From: Pseudothermotoga sp.
GTDB taxonomy: Bacteria > Thermotogota > Thermotogae > Thermotogales > DSM-5069
Direction: 5' to 3'
Assembly: GCA_003510135.1 (NCBI GenBank)
Contig: DOKY01000033.1
Span: forward strand, 17,516 to 81,515
Length of the DNA stretch: 64,000 nucleotides
How positions within the stretch are numbered: position 1 is the first letter of the stretch; every line of letters begins with the position of its first letter. The position numbers were made by a program, and so were the translations under genes. The notes under the pieces are model-generated. The model was not told the origin of the DNA and ran no database searches. It saw nothing but the letters and a program-made list of their open reading frames with translations. Shown here in pieces: positions 24,542 through 34,019 of the stretch.

Positions 24542-24753
24542 TGCGTTTTGCTCCCCTTTATCCTGTTTATCTGCTCTGTCAGTTCTTCGATCCGTTGAGA
24601 AAGCTCTTCGTCCCTTATCTTGAGCTCAACGTTCCGCCTCGACTCGACAACGAAGTGAAGGTAAGTTGCAAGCCAGAGAAAAGCGATCACGAAGAATGAA
24701 ATGACCACCACATGACGCAGGAAGCCTTTTTTTTGCTTCTTGGTCGGTTTCAC
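24538..24753 (-). CDS. Small single-span membrane protein with coiled coil
   Basis: 71 residues from GTG 24753, 8 bases after GAGG; GTG 24762 is also in frame but lies directly at the ribosome site. A lysine-rich cytoplasmic N-terminus (KPTKKQKKGFLRH) precedes a membrane helix at about residues 15-34 and a C-terminal coiled coil of about 35 residues (RRNVELKIRDEELSQRIEELTEQ, heptad-like). The layout resembles FtsB/FtsL/DivIC division proteins, but no decisive motif is visible and the neighbours are not division genes. Confidence 0.6.
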   Translation of the reverse strand: MKPTKKQKKGFLRHVVVISFFVIAFLWLATYLHFVVESRRNVELKIRDEELSQRIEELTEQINRIKGSKTQ

Positions 24754-24763
24754 CAGGAACACC

Positions 24764-26998
24764 TCACTTCAAACCCGTCCTCGCGATACCCTGAACGAAG
24801 TACCGCTGCGTGAAAAGGAACAGCACGATTATCGGCAGGATCGAGAATGTAGCAGCGGCCATGAGCATGTTGTACACCGTGCCGACGTCCGTGCTGAAGG
24901 TTTGAAGGCCAACAGGCAGCGTTCTGAACTTGTCCTTGTTGGTCACGATGAGCACCCACAAGAATGCGTTCCAGCTCCCAACGAACTTCAGAAGCGCAGA
25001 CGTCACGATCGCCGGTTTCGACAAGGGAACGACCACGGTCCAGAGGAACCTCCAATGGGAGCAACCGTCTATCTTGGCAGCGTCCTGCAATTCTCTGGGA
25101 AGAGCCAAAAAATGCTGCCTGAGCAGAAAGATCGCAAAGACGCTCACAATCCACGGTATTATGAGCGCGTAGTACGTGTCGATCCAGCCGAGCCTTGAAA
25201 TTGTTATGAAGTTTGGAACAAGCAGGACCTCTCCGGGTATCATCATCGTACTCAAAAACAAGCTGAAGATCAATCCTTTACCCGGAAAACTCATAAGAGC
25301 GAACGCGTACGCTGCCATGGCGCAGAGGATCACCTCGGCAACTGTTGTCACGGTTGAGACGAACACGGTGTTGATGTAGTAGATACCAAACGGTGCGCTC
25401 CGCCAAGCGGCAACGTAGTTATGAAAGACGTTGCCAAGGACCTCCCTGAAAGTGTAATCCACCCGCACATCGTAACGCTCATCTTCGAGATAAACCGGAT
25501 CAACGTCTTTGAGCACGAGTTCTATCGTCTGGTTCTGTTTCAATCTCGCTTCGGTGACGAAATCGGGAGCCTGGATGATCTTCATCAGGCTTTGAACCCT
25601 TGACTGGAGCGATCTCAGCTTGCCTATCGTGTCTATCTCGCTGCACACCTTCTTCAAAGCTTCGAAGAACTCGTTTTCTTCTACACCCTGAGTCAACTGT
25701 TCCATCTTGTCCAGGATCACGCTCGCAGCCACACTTTCTTCAGATTGCAACCACCGTATCAGCTTTCCAATATCTTCGAAAGCTCGAAGACTCAAAGATT
25801 TCGAATTCAAAAGGTTCAACAGCTGTGAACCCAGCTGTTTCATTTGCTGAACGTAGATTCTGATGTTTTCAACCGCCAAGGTGGCAAACTCAAAGTACAA
25901 TTTTTCGTCGATTCTCTTTTCCACTCTTTCCGCAAGCCCTTCCAGGGATCTGTTCAGTTCTTGCTCGACGATCGCTTTCAGCTCTTCTGGCACATCAATC
26001 CGGTTTAGAGACAATAAAAATTCGTTTTTCTTTTCTCTTTCATCCATGAACGTGAACTTCACAACAATCGAGTCAACACGTTCTTTTTGAACTGCCTGGA
26101 AGAAATCATGCACGAACAAGTATGTCTCGAGTCGATCCAGCGTGGTTCGAACTGTTTCCAGCACTCTCTGTTCGTAGAGACGGATCACAGGATTACTCCT
26201 GAGTGAACCACTCAGGTTGTCGGTGTCGAGCTTGTCCAGCCAAATGTTCAGTTCACGACGGATGCTCTCCACTTCCGTTAGATCCAGAATGGCCGTCTTT
26301 CCCTTCTTGAAGATTGTCACGGATCCAACGACATCTGCACAGGCTTTCTTTACCGATTCCATGAACCTGGAGAATTCGTCCCGGCTGTCCTCGGGTATCC
26401 TTGACACGTAACGCGATAGGAACTCGACCTGTTGAATAGAAGAACCGGCCGCCTTTTCGACGAACTCAACGTAATTTCTCCGATCGAGGTACGCATCTTT
26501 CCCATGTAGATAGAGAGCGAAGAATCTGCTGAAGAAGGTTTCTGCGTCGGGGCTCTCGCTGAGGATTTGTAAGACTTCTTTTTGTTTCGTGTTTTTCATC
26601 AGGGTGCTGGAAAACTCTTCGAACAAGCTGCTTTCCAGTTTGCCACGAAGGAACCTCGCATCTGTCGGGAAAGAAATCGTCACTGTACCCCTGTACACGG
26701 GATCATCGTCTATCTGAATTCGTAAGATATCCTTTTCCGTCTCACTCTGAACGAGCACGAGCGCTTCCCTCAGCGTCAAACCTTTCCAGTCCAGACCTCC
26801 GACGGAACCTCGTGACACGTTGGTTTTCAGATGCCACGTTCTGGAAAAATTCTTGCTTGTCCAGATCGGAGGCCAGCGCTCCACCTCACTCCGTGTCTTA
26901 AAGGACGTGGAGACCATCCATGCAAACGGCATGAGCATCACCACTGCACCTATCGAGAGCAAGGTGTAAATCAGAAAACTACCTAACGGACGTCTCAT
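24764..26998 (-). CDS. Sugar-type ABC transporter permease (MalG-like) with a very large periplasmic insertion
   Basis: 744 residues against about 280 for the family. TM1 is at about 8-30, followed by the usual EVERWPP start of the first external loop. About 470 residues (roughly 55-525) are then inserted before the normal permease resumes at NYVAAWRSAPFGIYYINT (527). The EAA loop is at about 633-660 (LPRELQDAAKIDG). The insertion is predicted to be soluble, mostly helical and charged, with a short beta-rich section first (LRIQIDDDPVYRGTVTISF) and another before the exit; no cysteine-rich or catalytic motif is seen. It follows the partner permease by 9 bases. No binding protein or ATPase is adjacent, so a shared MsiK/MalK-type ATPase is likely. 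Substrate unknown. Confidence 0.88.
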   Translation of the reverse strand: MRRPLGSFLIYTLLSIGAVVMLMPFAWMVSTSFKTRSEVERWPPIWTSKNFSRTWHLKTNVSRGSVGGLDWKGLTLREALVLVQSETEKDILRIQIDDDPVYRGTVTISFPTDARFLRGKLESSLFEEFSSTLMKNTKQKEVLQILSESPDAETFFSRFFALYLHGKDAYLDRRNYVEFVEKAAGSSIQQVEFLSRYVSRIPEDSRDEFSRFMESVKKACADVVGSVTIFKKGKTAILDLTEVESIRRELNIWLDKLDTDNLSGSLRSNPVIRLYEQRVLETVRTTLDRLETYLFVHDFFQAVQKERVDSIVVKFTFMDEREKKNEFLLSLNRIDVPEELKAIVEQELNRSLEGLAERVEKRIDEKLYFEFATLAVENIRIYVQQMKQLGSQLLNLLNSKSLSLRAFEDIGKLIRWLQSEESVAASVILDKMEQLTQGVEENEFFEALKKVCSEIDTIGKLRSLQSRVQSLMKIIQAPDFVTEARLKQNQTIELVLKDVDPVYLEDERYDVRVDYTFREVLGNVFHNYVAAWRSAPFGIYYINTVFVSTVTTVAEVILCAMAAYAFALMSFPGKGLIFSLFLSTMMIPGEVLLVPNFITISRLGWIDTYYALIIPWIVSVFAIFLLRQHFLALPRELQDAAKIDGCSHWRFLWTVVVPLSKPAIVTSALLKFVGSWNAFLWVLIVTNKDKFRTLPVGLQTFSTDVGTVYNMLMAAATFSILPIIVLFLFTQRYFVQGIARTGLK

Positions 26999-27007
26999 TT
27001 TTCCACC

Positions 27008-28255
27008 TCATGACACGTATTCCACGACGCTCCTGCCGACCTTGAACTGGATCAGTGTGAAAAGAAGAATTATCGCGAACAATACGTATGCGGCTGCGCA
27101 CGCTATGCCCATTCGTTGCTGAACGTAGAATCTGTCGAAGACGTAGTAGACCATCGTCAGACCACTGTTGTTGTACGGGCCAGGTAAACCACTGTACAGC
27201 ACGTAGACCTCCGTGAACACCTTGAACGCATTTATCAGAGATACGATCAACAAGAAGAAAGTGGTGGGGCTGAGAAGAGGCCAGGTTATGTAGAGAAACT
27301 TCTGACCAACGCTGGCTCCGTCAACTTCTGCAGCCTCGTAGTAAGAACGATCGATGCTCTGAAGACCTGCAAGAAAGATCACCGCGTCATAGCCAACGGT
27401 CCTCCAGATGGATACGATGGCAATGGTGGGAATCGTCCACCGTTCGTCTTTCAACCATGCGATCTTCTGAACGTTGAAGAACGAAAGAAAGTAGTTCAGC
27501 AAACCGTACGCGTCGTCGAAGATCCATCTCCAAACCAAGGATATGGCCACCACGGAGGTCACGAAGGGTACAAAGTATGCGGTTCTGAAGAAAGCCCTGA
27601 GTTTGATGTTCGAGTTCAGCATCAATGCGATCCCGAGCGCCAGGCCAATCGTGATGGGAACGGTGAGCACCACGTAGTAGAGTGTGTTGAGCATCGCCTT
27701 CACGAAGAGATTTCTATCCCCGCCCTCTATGAGGAAATCGATGATGGTGTAGAAACGTCTGTCGAACGCGAGCATGAGGGTTACCAAACCCACAACGCCC
27801 GCTATCAGACCCGAAACGTGCCTGGAAAGGTACTGCTTAGCCCTCAACACTGTAACGATGAAAAGCAACAGGCAGAGACCGAGAGCGAAGATTCTAAGAA
27901 TCGACTCATTGAAAACATAGAGAAGAATCGATGCGACCAGAAGAAACCAGGCCACTTTGCTTTTTCTGACGGAGTCGTACAGTGCAACGACGATGCACAT
28001 TGAAACAAAGATCAAAAAGCACGTCCAGAGAAAAGCCTCCACGAAGCTGTGGTCCATCGGTGGGAAGAATCTGAATATTTCTCTGTAATTCTCGAATCCC
28101 GCAAAAACAGGACTTCTCATGTTCCTGAAGTCCCACCTGAAGAAACTGAGGACGAACGAAAAACCTACTGGCCAGAACACAAACGTGCCTAAAATCAAAA
28201 ACGATGGCACCAAGAATAAATAGGCCAGCAACGCCTCCCGGACCTTTCTCTTCAC
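27008..28255 (-). CDS. Sugar-type ABC transporter permease (MalF/UgpA-like) with extra membrane helices
   Basis: 415 residues from a GTG at 28255 after GAGG; usual family length is about 290. TM1 is at 10-35, and the external FAGFENYREIF motif is at 51-61. Instead of going straight to the next helix (NTLYYVVLTVP at 190), about 125 residues are inserted that contain three or four additional hydrophobic segments (about 72-92, 101-118, 120-137, 148-163). The EAA loop is at 304-330 (DRSYYEAAEVDGASVGQKF). It pairs with the 744-residue permease, and both insertions fall between the first and second canonical helices. It follows hslU closely and so may be transcribed with it. Confidence 0.88.
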   Translation of the reverse strand: MKRKVREALLAYLFLVPSFLILGTFVFWPVGFSFVLSFFRWDFRNMRSPVFAGFENYREIFRFFPPMDHSFVEAFLWTCFLIFVSMCIVVALYDSVRKSKVAWFLLVASILLYVFNESILRIFALGLCLLLFIVTVLRAKQYLSRHVSGLIAGVVGLVTLMLAFDRRFYTIIDFLIEGGDRNLFVKAMLNTLYYVVLTVPITIGLALGIALMLNSNIKLRAFFRTAYFVPFVTSVVAISLVWRWIFDDAYGLLNYFLSFFNVQKIAWLKDERWTIPTIAIVSIWRTVGYDAVIFLAGLQSIDRSYYEAAEVDGASVGQKFLYITWPLLSPTTFFLLIVSLINAFKVFTEVYVLYSGLPGPYNNSGLTMVYYVFDRFYVQQRMGIACAAAYVLFAIILLFTLIQFKVGRSVVEYVS

Positions 28256-28265
28256 AGCGATCGCC

Positions 28266-29654
28266 TCACAAGATATAGGAGCTCAAGTCCTCGTCCGCAG
28301 CTATGGCTCCGATCTTCTCCCTTACGTAATTCGCATCAACAACGATTCTCTTTTCGGAGACATCGGGTGCCTCGAAGGCTATGTCTTCCAGCACCTTCTC
28401 CACAACAGTGTACAACCTCCGCGCTCCGATGTTCTCCAACCTCTGGTTGAGTTCGTAAGCAATCCTGGCGATTTCCTCCACACCATCCTCACTGAAAACT
28501 AACTCCACGCCTTCAACAGCTAGCAAAGCCTGGTACTGCTTGATGATCGCATTTTCAGGTTCAGTAAGTATTCTCACAAAGTCCTTTTGAGTTAACGGTG
28601 AAAGTTCAACTCGAATGGGGAATCGACCTTGAAGCTCTGGCATCAAGTCCGATGGCCTGCTCATGTGAAACGCACCGGAACCTATGAAGAGTATGTAGTC
28701 TGTCCTGACGGGTCCGTACTTCGTCATGATCGTTGTACCCTCGACGATGGGTAGAAGGTCCCTCTGAACGCCCTGTCTTGAAACGTCCGGACCACTGGCC
28801 GAGGATTTGATCGCTATCTTGTCGAGTTCGTCTATGAAGATTATACCCCTGTTCTGAGCCCTGTCGAGAGCTTCCTGAACGACCTTGTCTACGTCTAAAA
28901 GTTTCTCAGCCTCGATGGGCAAAAGAACTTTACGTGCCTCGGAAACGGTGAGCCTTTTCTTCTGTTTCGTCTTCGGTAGAAGACTGCCGAGCATGTTGCT
29001 CAGATCAATACCCAAATCCTCCAGCTCCGCAGACCCGACAATTCCCATGAAAGGTGTGGCTTCTTTCTCAACCTCGATTTCGATCATTTCGTTCTCGAGT
29101 TCCCCACTTCTCAGTTTTTGCCTCATTTCCTCACGTTTCTGCCTGATCAACCTTCTTTCCTCGACGCTCTGCTGTGGTTGCTGCTGCATGCCGAAAAGTC
29201 CCATCAATCCAAGAGACTGAGGTTTCCTGCTTTCTGGCACCAAAGCATCTAAAATTCTCTCCTCCACCATCGCTTCAGCCTTTTCTCTGACCTGTTCCAT
29301 CATTTCCTTCTTGACCATGTTCACGCTTATTTCGACCAGATCCCTTATCATCGATTCAACGTTCTTTCCCACGTATCCTATCTCTGTGAACCTGGTTGCC
29401 TCCACCTTGAGAAAGGGCGAACCGGAAAGTTGCGCGAGCCTTCTTGCAATCTCCGTCTTACCAACACCTGTGGGACCTATCATGAGAATGTTCTTGGGAA
29501 GCACTTCTTTTTGCCACTTTTCCGGTAATTTCTGCCGTCTTATGCGGTTCCTTATGGCTATCGCAACGGCACGTTTCGCCTGATGCTGACCAACTATGTA
29601 CTTGTCAAGCTCTGCCACTATTTGCTTCGGGGTCAGTTCATCGAAGTTCGTCAT
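28266..29654 (-). CDS. hslU: ATP-dependent protease ATPase subunit HslU
   Basis: 462 residues. N-terminal LTPKQIVAELDKYIVGQ, Walker A GPTGVGKTE, the pore motif region VGKNVESMIRDL (GYVG), Walker B IIFIDELDKIA, and a C-terminal end (SSYIL) that would dock into HslV. The I domain (about 110-240) carries an AGL/glutamine-rich stretch. It unfolds substrates for the HslV peptidase, whose gene is immediately upstream (16 bases). Confidence 0.97.
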   Translation of the reverse strand: MTNFDELTPKQIVAELDKYIVGQHQAKRAVAIAIRNRIRRQKLPEKWQKEVLPKNILMIGPTGVGKTEIARRLAQLSGSPFLKVEATRFTEIGYVGKNVESMIRDLVEISVNMVKKEMMEQVREKAEAMVEERILDALVPESRKPQSLGLMGLFGMQQQPQQSVEERRLIRQKREEMRQKLRSGELENEMIEIEVEKEATPFMGIVGSAELEDLGIDLSNMLGSLLPKTKQKKRLTVSEARKVLLPIEAEKLLDVDKVVQEALDRAQNRGIIFIDELDKIAIKSSASGPDVSRQGVQRDLLPIVEGTTIMTKYGPVRTDYILFIGSGAFHMSRPSDLMPELQGRFPIRVELSPLTQKDFVRILTEPENAIIKQYQALLAVEGVELVFSEDGVEEIARIAYELNQRLENIGARRLYTVVEKVLEDIAFEAPDVSEKRIVVDANYVREKIGAIAADEDLSSYIL

Positions 29655-29670
29655 CTCGTCTCACGCTCCT

Positions 29671-30201
29671 TTAAAGTTCCTCAATCGTTATGTTGCTGTT
29701 CGTGTATATGCATATCTCACTCGCGATCTGCAAAGATTTTTCCGCTATTGTCCTCGCGTCGAGGTCAGTGTTTCTCACCAGAGCCCTCGCGGCGGCGAGC
29801 GCATAAGGTGCACCAGAGCCAATGGCTGCCACGTTGTCGTCAGGCTGAACGACTTCTCCCGTACCGGATATTATGAGCACGCTGTTCCTGTCTGCAACGA
29901 GCAGCAGGGCTTCCAGCCTTCTCAAGATCCTGTCTGTCCTCCAGTCTTTCGCCAGTTCCACCGCCGCTTTCAACAGATTGTTTCCCCACTCTCTGAGTTT
30001 TGCCTCGAAACGATCGAACAGGGCCATGGCATCTGCAACTGAACCTGCGAAACCCGCTAAAACCTGACCATCCGCGATCTTTCTGATCTTCCTTGCTCCA
30101 TGTTTGAGCACCGTGTTGCCATAGGTTACCTGACCATCTCCTGCCATGACAGTTTTACCGTTCCTCGAAACAACGAGTATCGTTGTCGATCTCCAACTCA
30201 T
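29671..30201 (-). CDS. hslV: ATP-dependent protease peptidase subunit HslV
   Basis: 176 residues from the ATG at 30201, which overlaps the previous stop (ATGA); the longer frame to 30465 is antisense-like to no feature and has no support. The N-terminus MSWRSTTILVV predicts removal of five residues to expose the catalytic threonine (T6). Conserved GDGQVT, GFAGSVADA and EICIYTN motifs match the family and resemble the Thermotoga enzyme. It assembles as a double ring with HslU. Confidence 0.97.
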   Translation of the reverse strand: MSWRSTTILVVSRNGKTVMAGDGQVTYGNTVLKHGARKIRKIADGQVLAGFAGSVADAMALFDRFEAKLREWGNNLLKAAVELAKDWRTDRILRRLEALLLVADRNSVLIISGTGEVVQPDDNVAAIGSGAPYALAAARALVRNTDLDARTIAEKSLQIASEICIYTNSNITIEEL

Positions 30202-33200
30202 CTGCTCACCTCCTCGAGAATGGTATAGAATGCCACGAATCGGGAATACCTCTCCCAGAGTTTCAATGCCAGAGGTACACTGTTCACCACAGACTTTATC
30301 TCCTGAACCGCCTGGTTGAGCCTGTCCTGATCTTTGATCACGTTTGCGAACAGTCTTTGCACTTCGTTGAACATCGCGTTCGGCAGATCCGACACCAAAG
30401 TATGAACCTTGTTCACTTCGCCATTTTGAATCGCCGCAAGTTCGTTGTCTATCGCAATTTTCCAATTTGCAGATTTGAACTGTGACTCGATCTGATCTGA
30501 AAGTCCCTCAACGATCGATCGCACACTTTTGATTCTGACACTGGGGATGTCTTCTTCCGATAGAATCCGTTCGATCGCGTTCGAGACCTGTGAGAGGTAC
30601 TCGTCTATGCTCTTCTTGAGGTCCAAACGCTGAAGTTCTGTTACTATTCGTTCGAAACTTGGTCTGTAATCTTCCTGCATGGCTTTCAGGATCTGCTCTG
30701 AAAGAACAGGATCTTGAGCTTTCAGAGAATGAGCTGCGGCCAACAGCACCATTGCGGCACCGTCTGGAACCGCCCAAACCCGTTTCGCAGCCATCGCTTC
30801 ACATGCCCAGATCTCCCTGCGAGCCAGATATTGCAGAAATTCAATGGCTCTATCGCTCGTCAACGGTTCGAAGCTTGCCAGCTGCACCGCCAGAAATCTG
30901 TAGATGTCTTCTCCCCGCACCGCTCTGAGCGTGTCGGGATTCTTCCATTCAGGATACCTGCTCCAGGAACCCGGCAGACGATAGACTGTGCCCCTTGCCC
31001 AATCTATGAACTCTTCGCCGTATTTTTCGTACAGTCCATCGAGCTTACTCAGGAACATTCTGCCTGTCTCATCCTGTTGTAGATAGCTCAGCCGTTCTCT
31101 CAAATTTTTGATTGCTCCTGCAAGTGTTGCGTACCTCGCTGCGAGGGCCTTGTAGGTGTTTCTCTCGTTGAAGCTCAGCAGTGACGTTTTGAACAACGCA
31201 CAGGAATCAAGTATTGCTTGAAGGTACGCCATGGTGTTCTCATCAACAGAATTCGGACTGTATCTTTTCAAATCAATCAGAAAGAGCAAATCTGAGCTTC
31301 TGAACTGAGGTGCAATCACTCTCTGATATTCATCGTAACTTTGAGTCAGGACCGACGTTTTCGCAGCTTTCAATGCGCCCGTCAACTCGTTGATGCGCTC
31401 CGGTCTCAACGCCAAAGAGGCGAGATAAAAGTAGGACTTTCCATAGGTGTGGTTCATCCTTACGGACTTCAGGAGGTTCTCCTTGGCCAGTTTCGAATGC
31501 TGTTGCTGCAGCTGCTGGATCTCTTTCAGACCATTTCTCACCTTTCCGAGATCGCTCACAAGGTTGTTTCTTATTGAAGCGATTTGATTTACCCTTCTCT
31601 TCTCCAGCTCTACAGGATCAAGGTTCTCGATTTTGAAGTTCTCCGGCCTCAGGTTGACGAACGGGCCGGACAGATTTTCGAGCTCGTCCAGTCTCGCCAA
31701 GAGCGTCTTTTCAAGCTGTTCCAATCTGTTCTTTTCGCTGTCCAAATTCGCAAGGAAGCTGTACGAACCGCTTCCGTTTTTGAAGTAAACCTCGGATAAG
31801 AAGTAGTTCCACTTCAGATAGGTCGTTGACAGTACGGTGAACAGGACCGCAACCAAGATCACAGCGAGTTTGAAACCGCGCAAAGTGATTTTCCATGACA
31901 GAAAGCCGTTTTCAGCGGGATTGAAATAGACTCCTGTCGCAACCGAAGCGTAAAAGATGGCAAGCAACGAGTTTGGCAAGAGATGGCCTGGAAAACTGAA
32001 AAAGCTCTGAACCATAAACCCCACAAATCCCAGACTCATGGCCAAGAAGAGGAGAAAATCTTCCAGGCTCTGTAACCTCTTGAAGCGGTTCAGGGCGTAG
32101 ACACCGAGCAGAACACCCAGAACCACTAACGTTGAGAAACCGAGCACACCCATCTCACCCAGAACCTGGAAATAGTCGTTGTGCGTGCGCTTGAAGTTGT
32201 TCCACACGTACAGAAACCGAGGATGTTTCTCCATCACCTTCGCCAGCTCTTCGATGGCGAGTATTTGATAGGTGCCTATACCTGTACCTATCCATTTACT
32301 CTCTTTCCACTGTTCAACTGCTGAAAGCCATGCCAGAAGCCTTTCTTCGGCGTTAGATGCGAAAACCTCGGGAGCGAACCTTCCAAAGAGTGAAACTGTT
32401 CCATACTTTGTCAGAGGATTGTCCGTGTTGTAAACGACAAGCACCACTATCGACAGGATCACGAGCAGAACAAAGATGATTCTGTTGAAACGTTTTAACT
32501 GTCCACCGAACGGTGCCTCTTCTCTTTCCTTGTTCTTGCGATAGATGAGATAGAAGAAAGCGAAGAGACAGATCATGATCGTGAGCGCGATGTACTCTGA
32601 TCTGGTTTGACCTATGGCAATGACGGTCAGAGCCAGGAGGAAGTAAACCAGAGAAAAGATCTTGACCATTACGTACTCTTTTTTCTTCGCATTTTTCCAA
32701 CCGTAGTTGTTGGAGATGATGAAATAGATGCTGACGGGTAACAGCATTCCAAGATAGTTCGTCACGAAGATGACGTTCCCAACGCTTGCTCTTATCGATC
32801 CCCTGTAGAAGGGATTTCCAACCCTCTCAAAGAAGATGCTGGTTCCGGTGTAGAAATTGAGCAAACTATCTATCGCCACAACCATGCCAGATGCGAGAAA
32901 CGTTAGCAAAAGCCTAGTTATAACATCCCTCGAGCGGGCTCTGTTCGAGAAGTAAACTGCCATGAATGCTGTAAGGAGGGTGTAAAGCGCTATATCGATG
33001 GAGTATCTGAAGTAAAAACGGTTGTTCTGGAACACGTACAGCGTGGAGAGCAGAGCACATGCAGCGAAGATGAACCAAAGCAGGTTCGCAAAGGATAGAT
33101 GAAGGCTGAGTTCGAACCTGTTTTTCTTGGACCATTCTATCAGGAGCAATATCACTATCAACAGCGCAAAAAGTGTGATGAAAGCGTATTTAGGCACGCT

Positions 33201-33284
33201 GAACTCGTATGTGATCTTTCTGTTTGCCAGAAGGGCGATCACGATTATGCTGATGTGCAGTACAGATTCTTCCAACTTATTCAT
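30198..33284 (-). CDS. O-antigen-ligase/Wzy-like membrane protein with large C-terminal domain
   Basis: 1028 residues. The first half has about 12 membrane helices. The conserved ligase-family loop appears around FKRTHNDYFQVLGEMGVLG, matching the Wzy_C/O-antigen ligase pattern HN-x-LQ-x-E-x-G-x-x-G. A last helix at about 475-495 leads into some 530 soluble residues that are mostly helical, with a coiled coil early (RLEQLEKTLLARLDELE) and possible TPR-like helices later. The family joins polysaccharide or glycan chains to an acceptor; the substrate is unknown. It sits directly upstream of hslV (4-base overlap), with no other polysaccharide gene in the window. Confidence 0.75.
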   Translation of the reverse strand: MNKLEESVLHISIIVIALLANRKITYEFSVPKYAFITLFALLIVILLLIEWSKKNRFELSLHLSFANLLWFIFAACALLSTLYVFQNNRFYFRYSIDIALYTLLTAFMAVYFSNRARSRDVITRLLLTFLASGMVVAIDSLLNFYTGTSIFFERVGNPFYRGSIRASVGNVIFVTNYLGMLLPVSIYFIISNNYGWKNAKKKEYVMVKIFSLVYFLLALTVIAIGQTRSEYIALTIMICLFAFFYLIYRKNKEREEAPFGGQLKRFNRIIFVLLVILSIVVLVVYNTDNPLTKYGTVSLFGRFAPEVFASNAEERLLAWLSAVEQWKESKWIGTGIGTYQILAIEELAKVMEKHPRFLYVWNNFKRTHNDYFQVLGEMGVLGFSTLVVLGVLLGVYALNRFKRLQSLEDFLLFLAMSLGFVGFMVQSFFSFPGHLLPNSLLAIFYASVATGVYFNPAENGFLSWKITLRGFKLAVILVAVLFTVLSTTYLKWNYFLSEVYFKNGSGSYSFLANLDSEKNRLEQLEKTLLARLDELENLSGPFVNLRPENFKIENLDPVELEKRRVNQIASIRNNLVSDLGKVRNGLKEIQQLQQQHSKLAKENLLKSVRMNHTYGKSYFYLASLALRPERINELTGALKAAKTSVLTQSYDEYQRVIAPQFRSSDLLFLIDLKRYSPNSVDENTMAYLQAILDSCALFKTSLLSFNERNTYKALAARYATLAGAIKNLRERLSYLQQDETGRMFLSKLDGLYEKYGEEFIDWARGTVYRLPGSWSRYPEWKNPDTLRAVRGEDIYRFLAVQLASFEPLTSDRAIEFLQYLARREIWACEAMAAKRVWAVPDGAAMVLLAAAHSLKAQDPVLSEQILKAMQEDYRPSFERIVTELQRLDLKKSIDEYLSQVSNAIERILSEEDIPSVRIKSVRSIVEGLSDQIESQFKSANWKIAIDNELAAIQNGEVNKVHTLVSDLPNAMFNEVQRLFANVIKDQDRLNQAVQEIKSVVNSVPLALKLWERYSRFVAFYTILEEVSR

Positions 33285-33297
33285 GTGCTTCCTCCTC

Positions 33298-33981
33298 TCA
33301 TCTGAAAACCCGCGCTGCGTAATCTATAATGGGTGACAGAACCAGAGCAGGTAACAAGTTGCCCACCTTGATGTCCTTCACCTCGAGCAACCTCAATCCG
33401 ATAGCAAGAACGATGAGACCCCCGGCACCAGTGAAGTTCGCGAGGTAAGTCTGCTCTGTCAGGAACGAAAGCTGCGATGCCAGCAATACCATACCACCCT
33501 GAACGAGCAGAACGACAACGCTCGTGAGGAGCACGCCGATGCCATAGAGTGAGGCCAAAACAATTGAGGAGATGAAATCCAGCACAGATTTCACATAGAT
33601 CAGCGTACCGTCGTTCAGCAGGCCAGCCCTTACGGAACCAACGATCGTCATGGGGCCGACGAGGAACAGCGTGGTCGCAGCCACGAAACCCTTCGCGAAC
33701 CTGGTCGAATCCTTTGAGAACTTACCAACCCTTGACAATTTCTCTTCTATGTCGAGTGCTTCGCCAACGATTGCACCTAGCGCTAGAGCAAGCAAGACAA
33801 TTATGAAATTCGAGGTGTCGAGAGTCATCTTGATCCCAACACCGACGGTGGTCAAACCCACTGCCTGGAAAAGGACTTTCTTGAACCTTTCGGAAATCGC
33901 TTTGCCAAGAGCCATGCCCAGCGAAGAACCAGCGAGCACGCACGCGGAATTGATCAGGACCGAAGGATGTATTTGAAGCAC
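33298..33981 (-). CDS. DUF554 family membrane protein
   Basis: 227 residues, hydrophobic, about seven helices, with the DUF554 pattern SLGMALGKAI near the start, TVGVGIKM, ALGAIVGEALDIEEKL and GPMTIVGSVRAGLLND. Function is not established; members are proposed transporters. The start is uncertain: GTG 33981 lies inside the GGAGG ribosome site, so translation may begin a few codons later. It is the first gene of the run toward hslVU. Confidence 0.85.
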   Translation of the reverse strand: MLQIHPSVLINSACVLAGSSLGMALGKAISERFKKVLFQAVGLTTVGVGIKMTLDTSNFIIVLLALALGAIVGEALDIEEKLSRVGKFSKDSTRFAKGFVAATTLFLVGPMTIVGSVRAGLLNDGTLIYVKSVLDFISSIVLASLYGIGVLLTSVVVLLVQGGMVLLASQLSFLTEQTYLANFTGAGGLIVLAIGLRLLEVKDIKVGNLLPALVLSPIIDYAARVFR

Positions 33982-34019
33982 CTCCTTTCGAGGTTTATTA
34001 TACCTTTGGAGGTGAAGTG
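33982..34019. promoter_or_regulatory. Short divergent promoter region between DUF554 gene and coaX
   Basis: This 38-base gap holds the GGAGG sites of both genes and a TATAAT on the minus strand (34002 to 33997), which could serve the DUF554 operon with a very short leader. No good -35 is visible, and nothing convincing points toward coaX. Confidence 0.35.
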
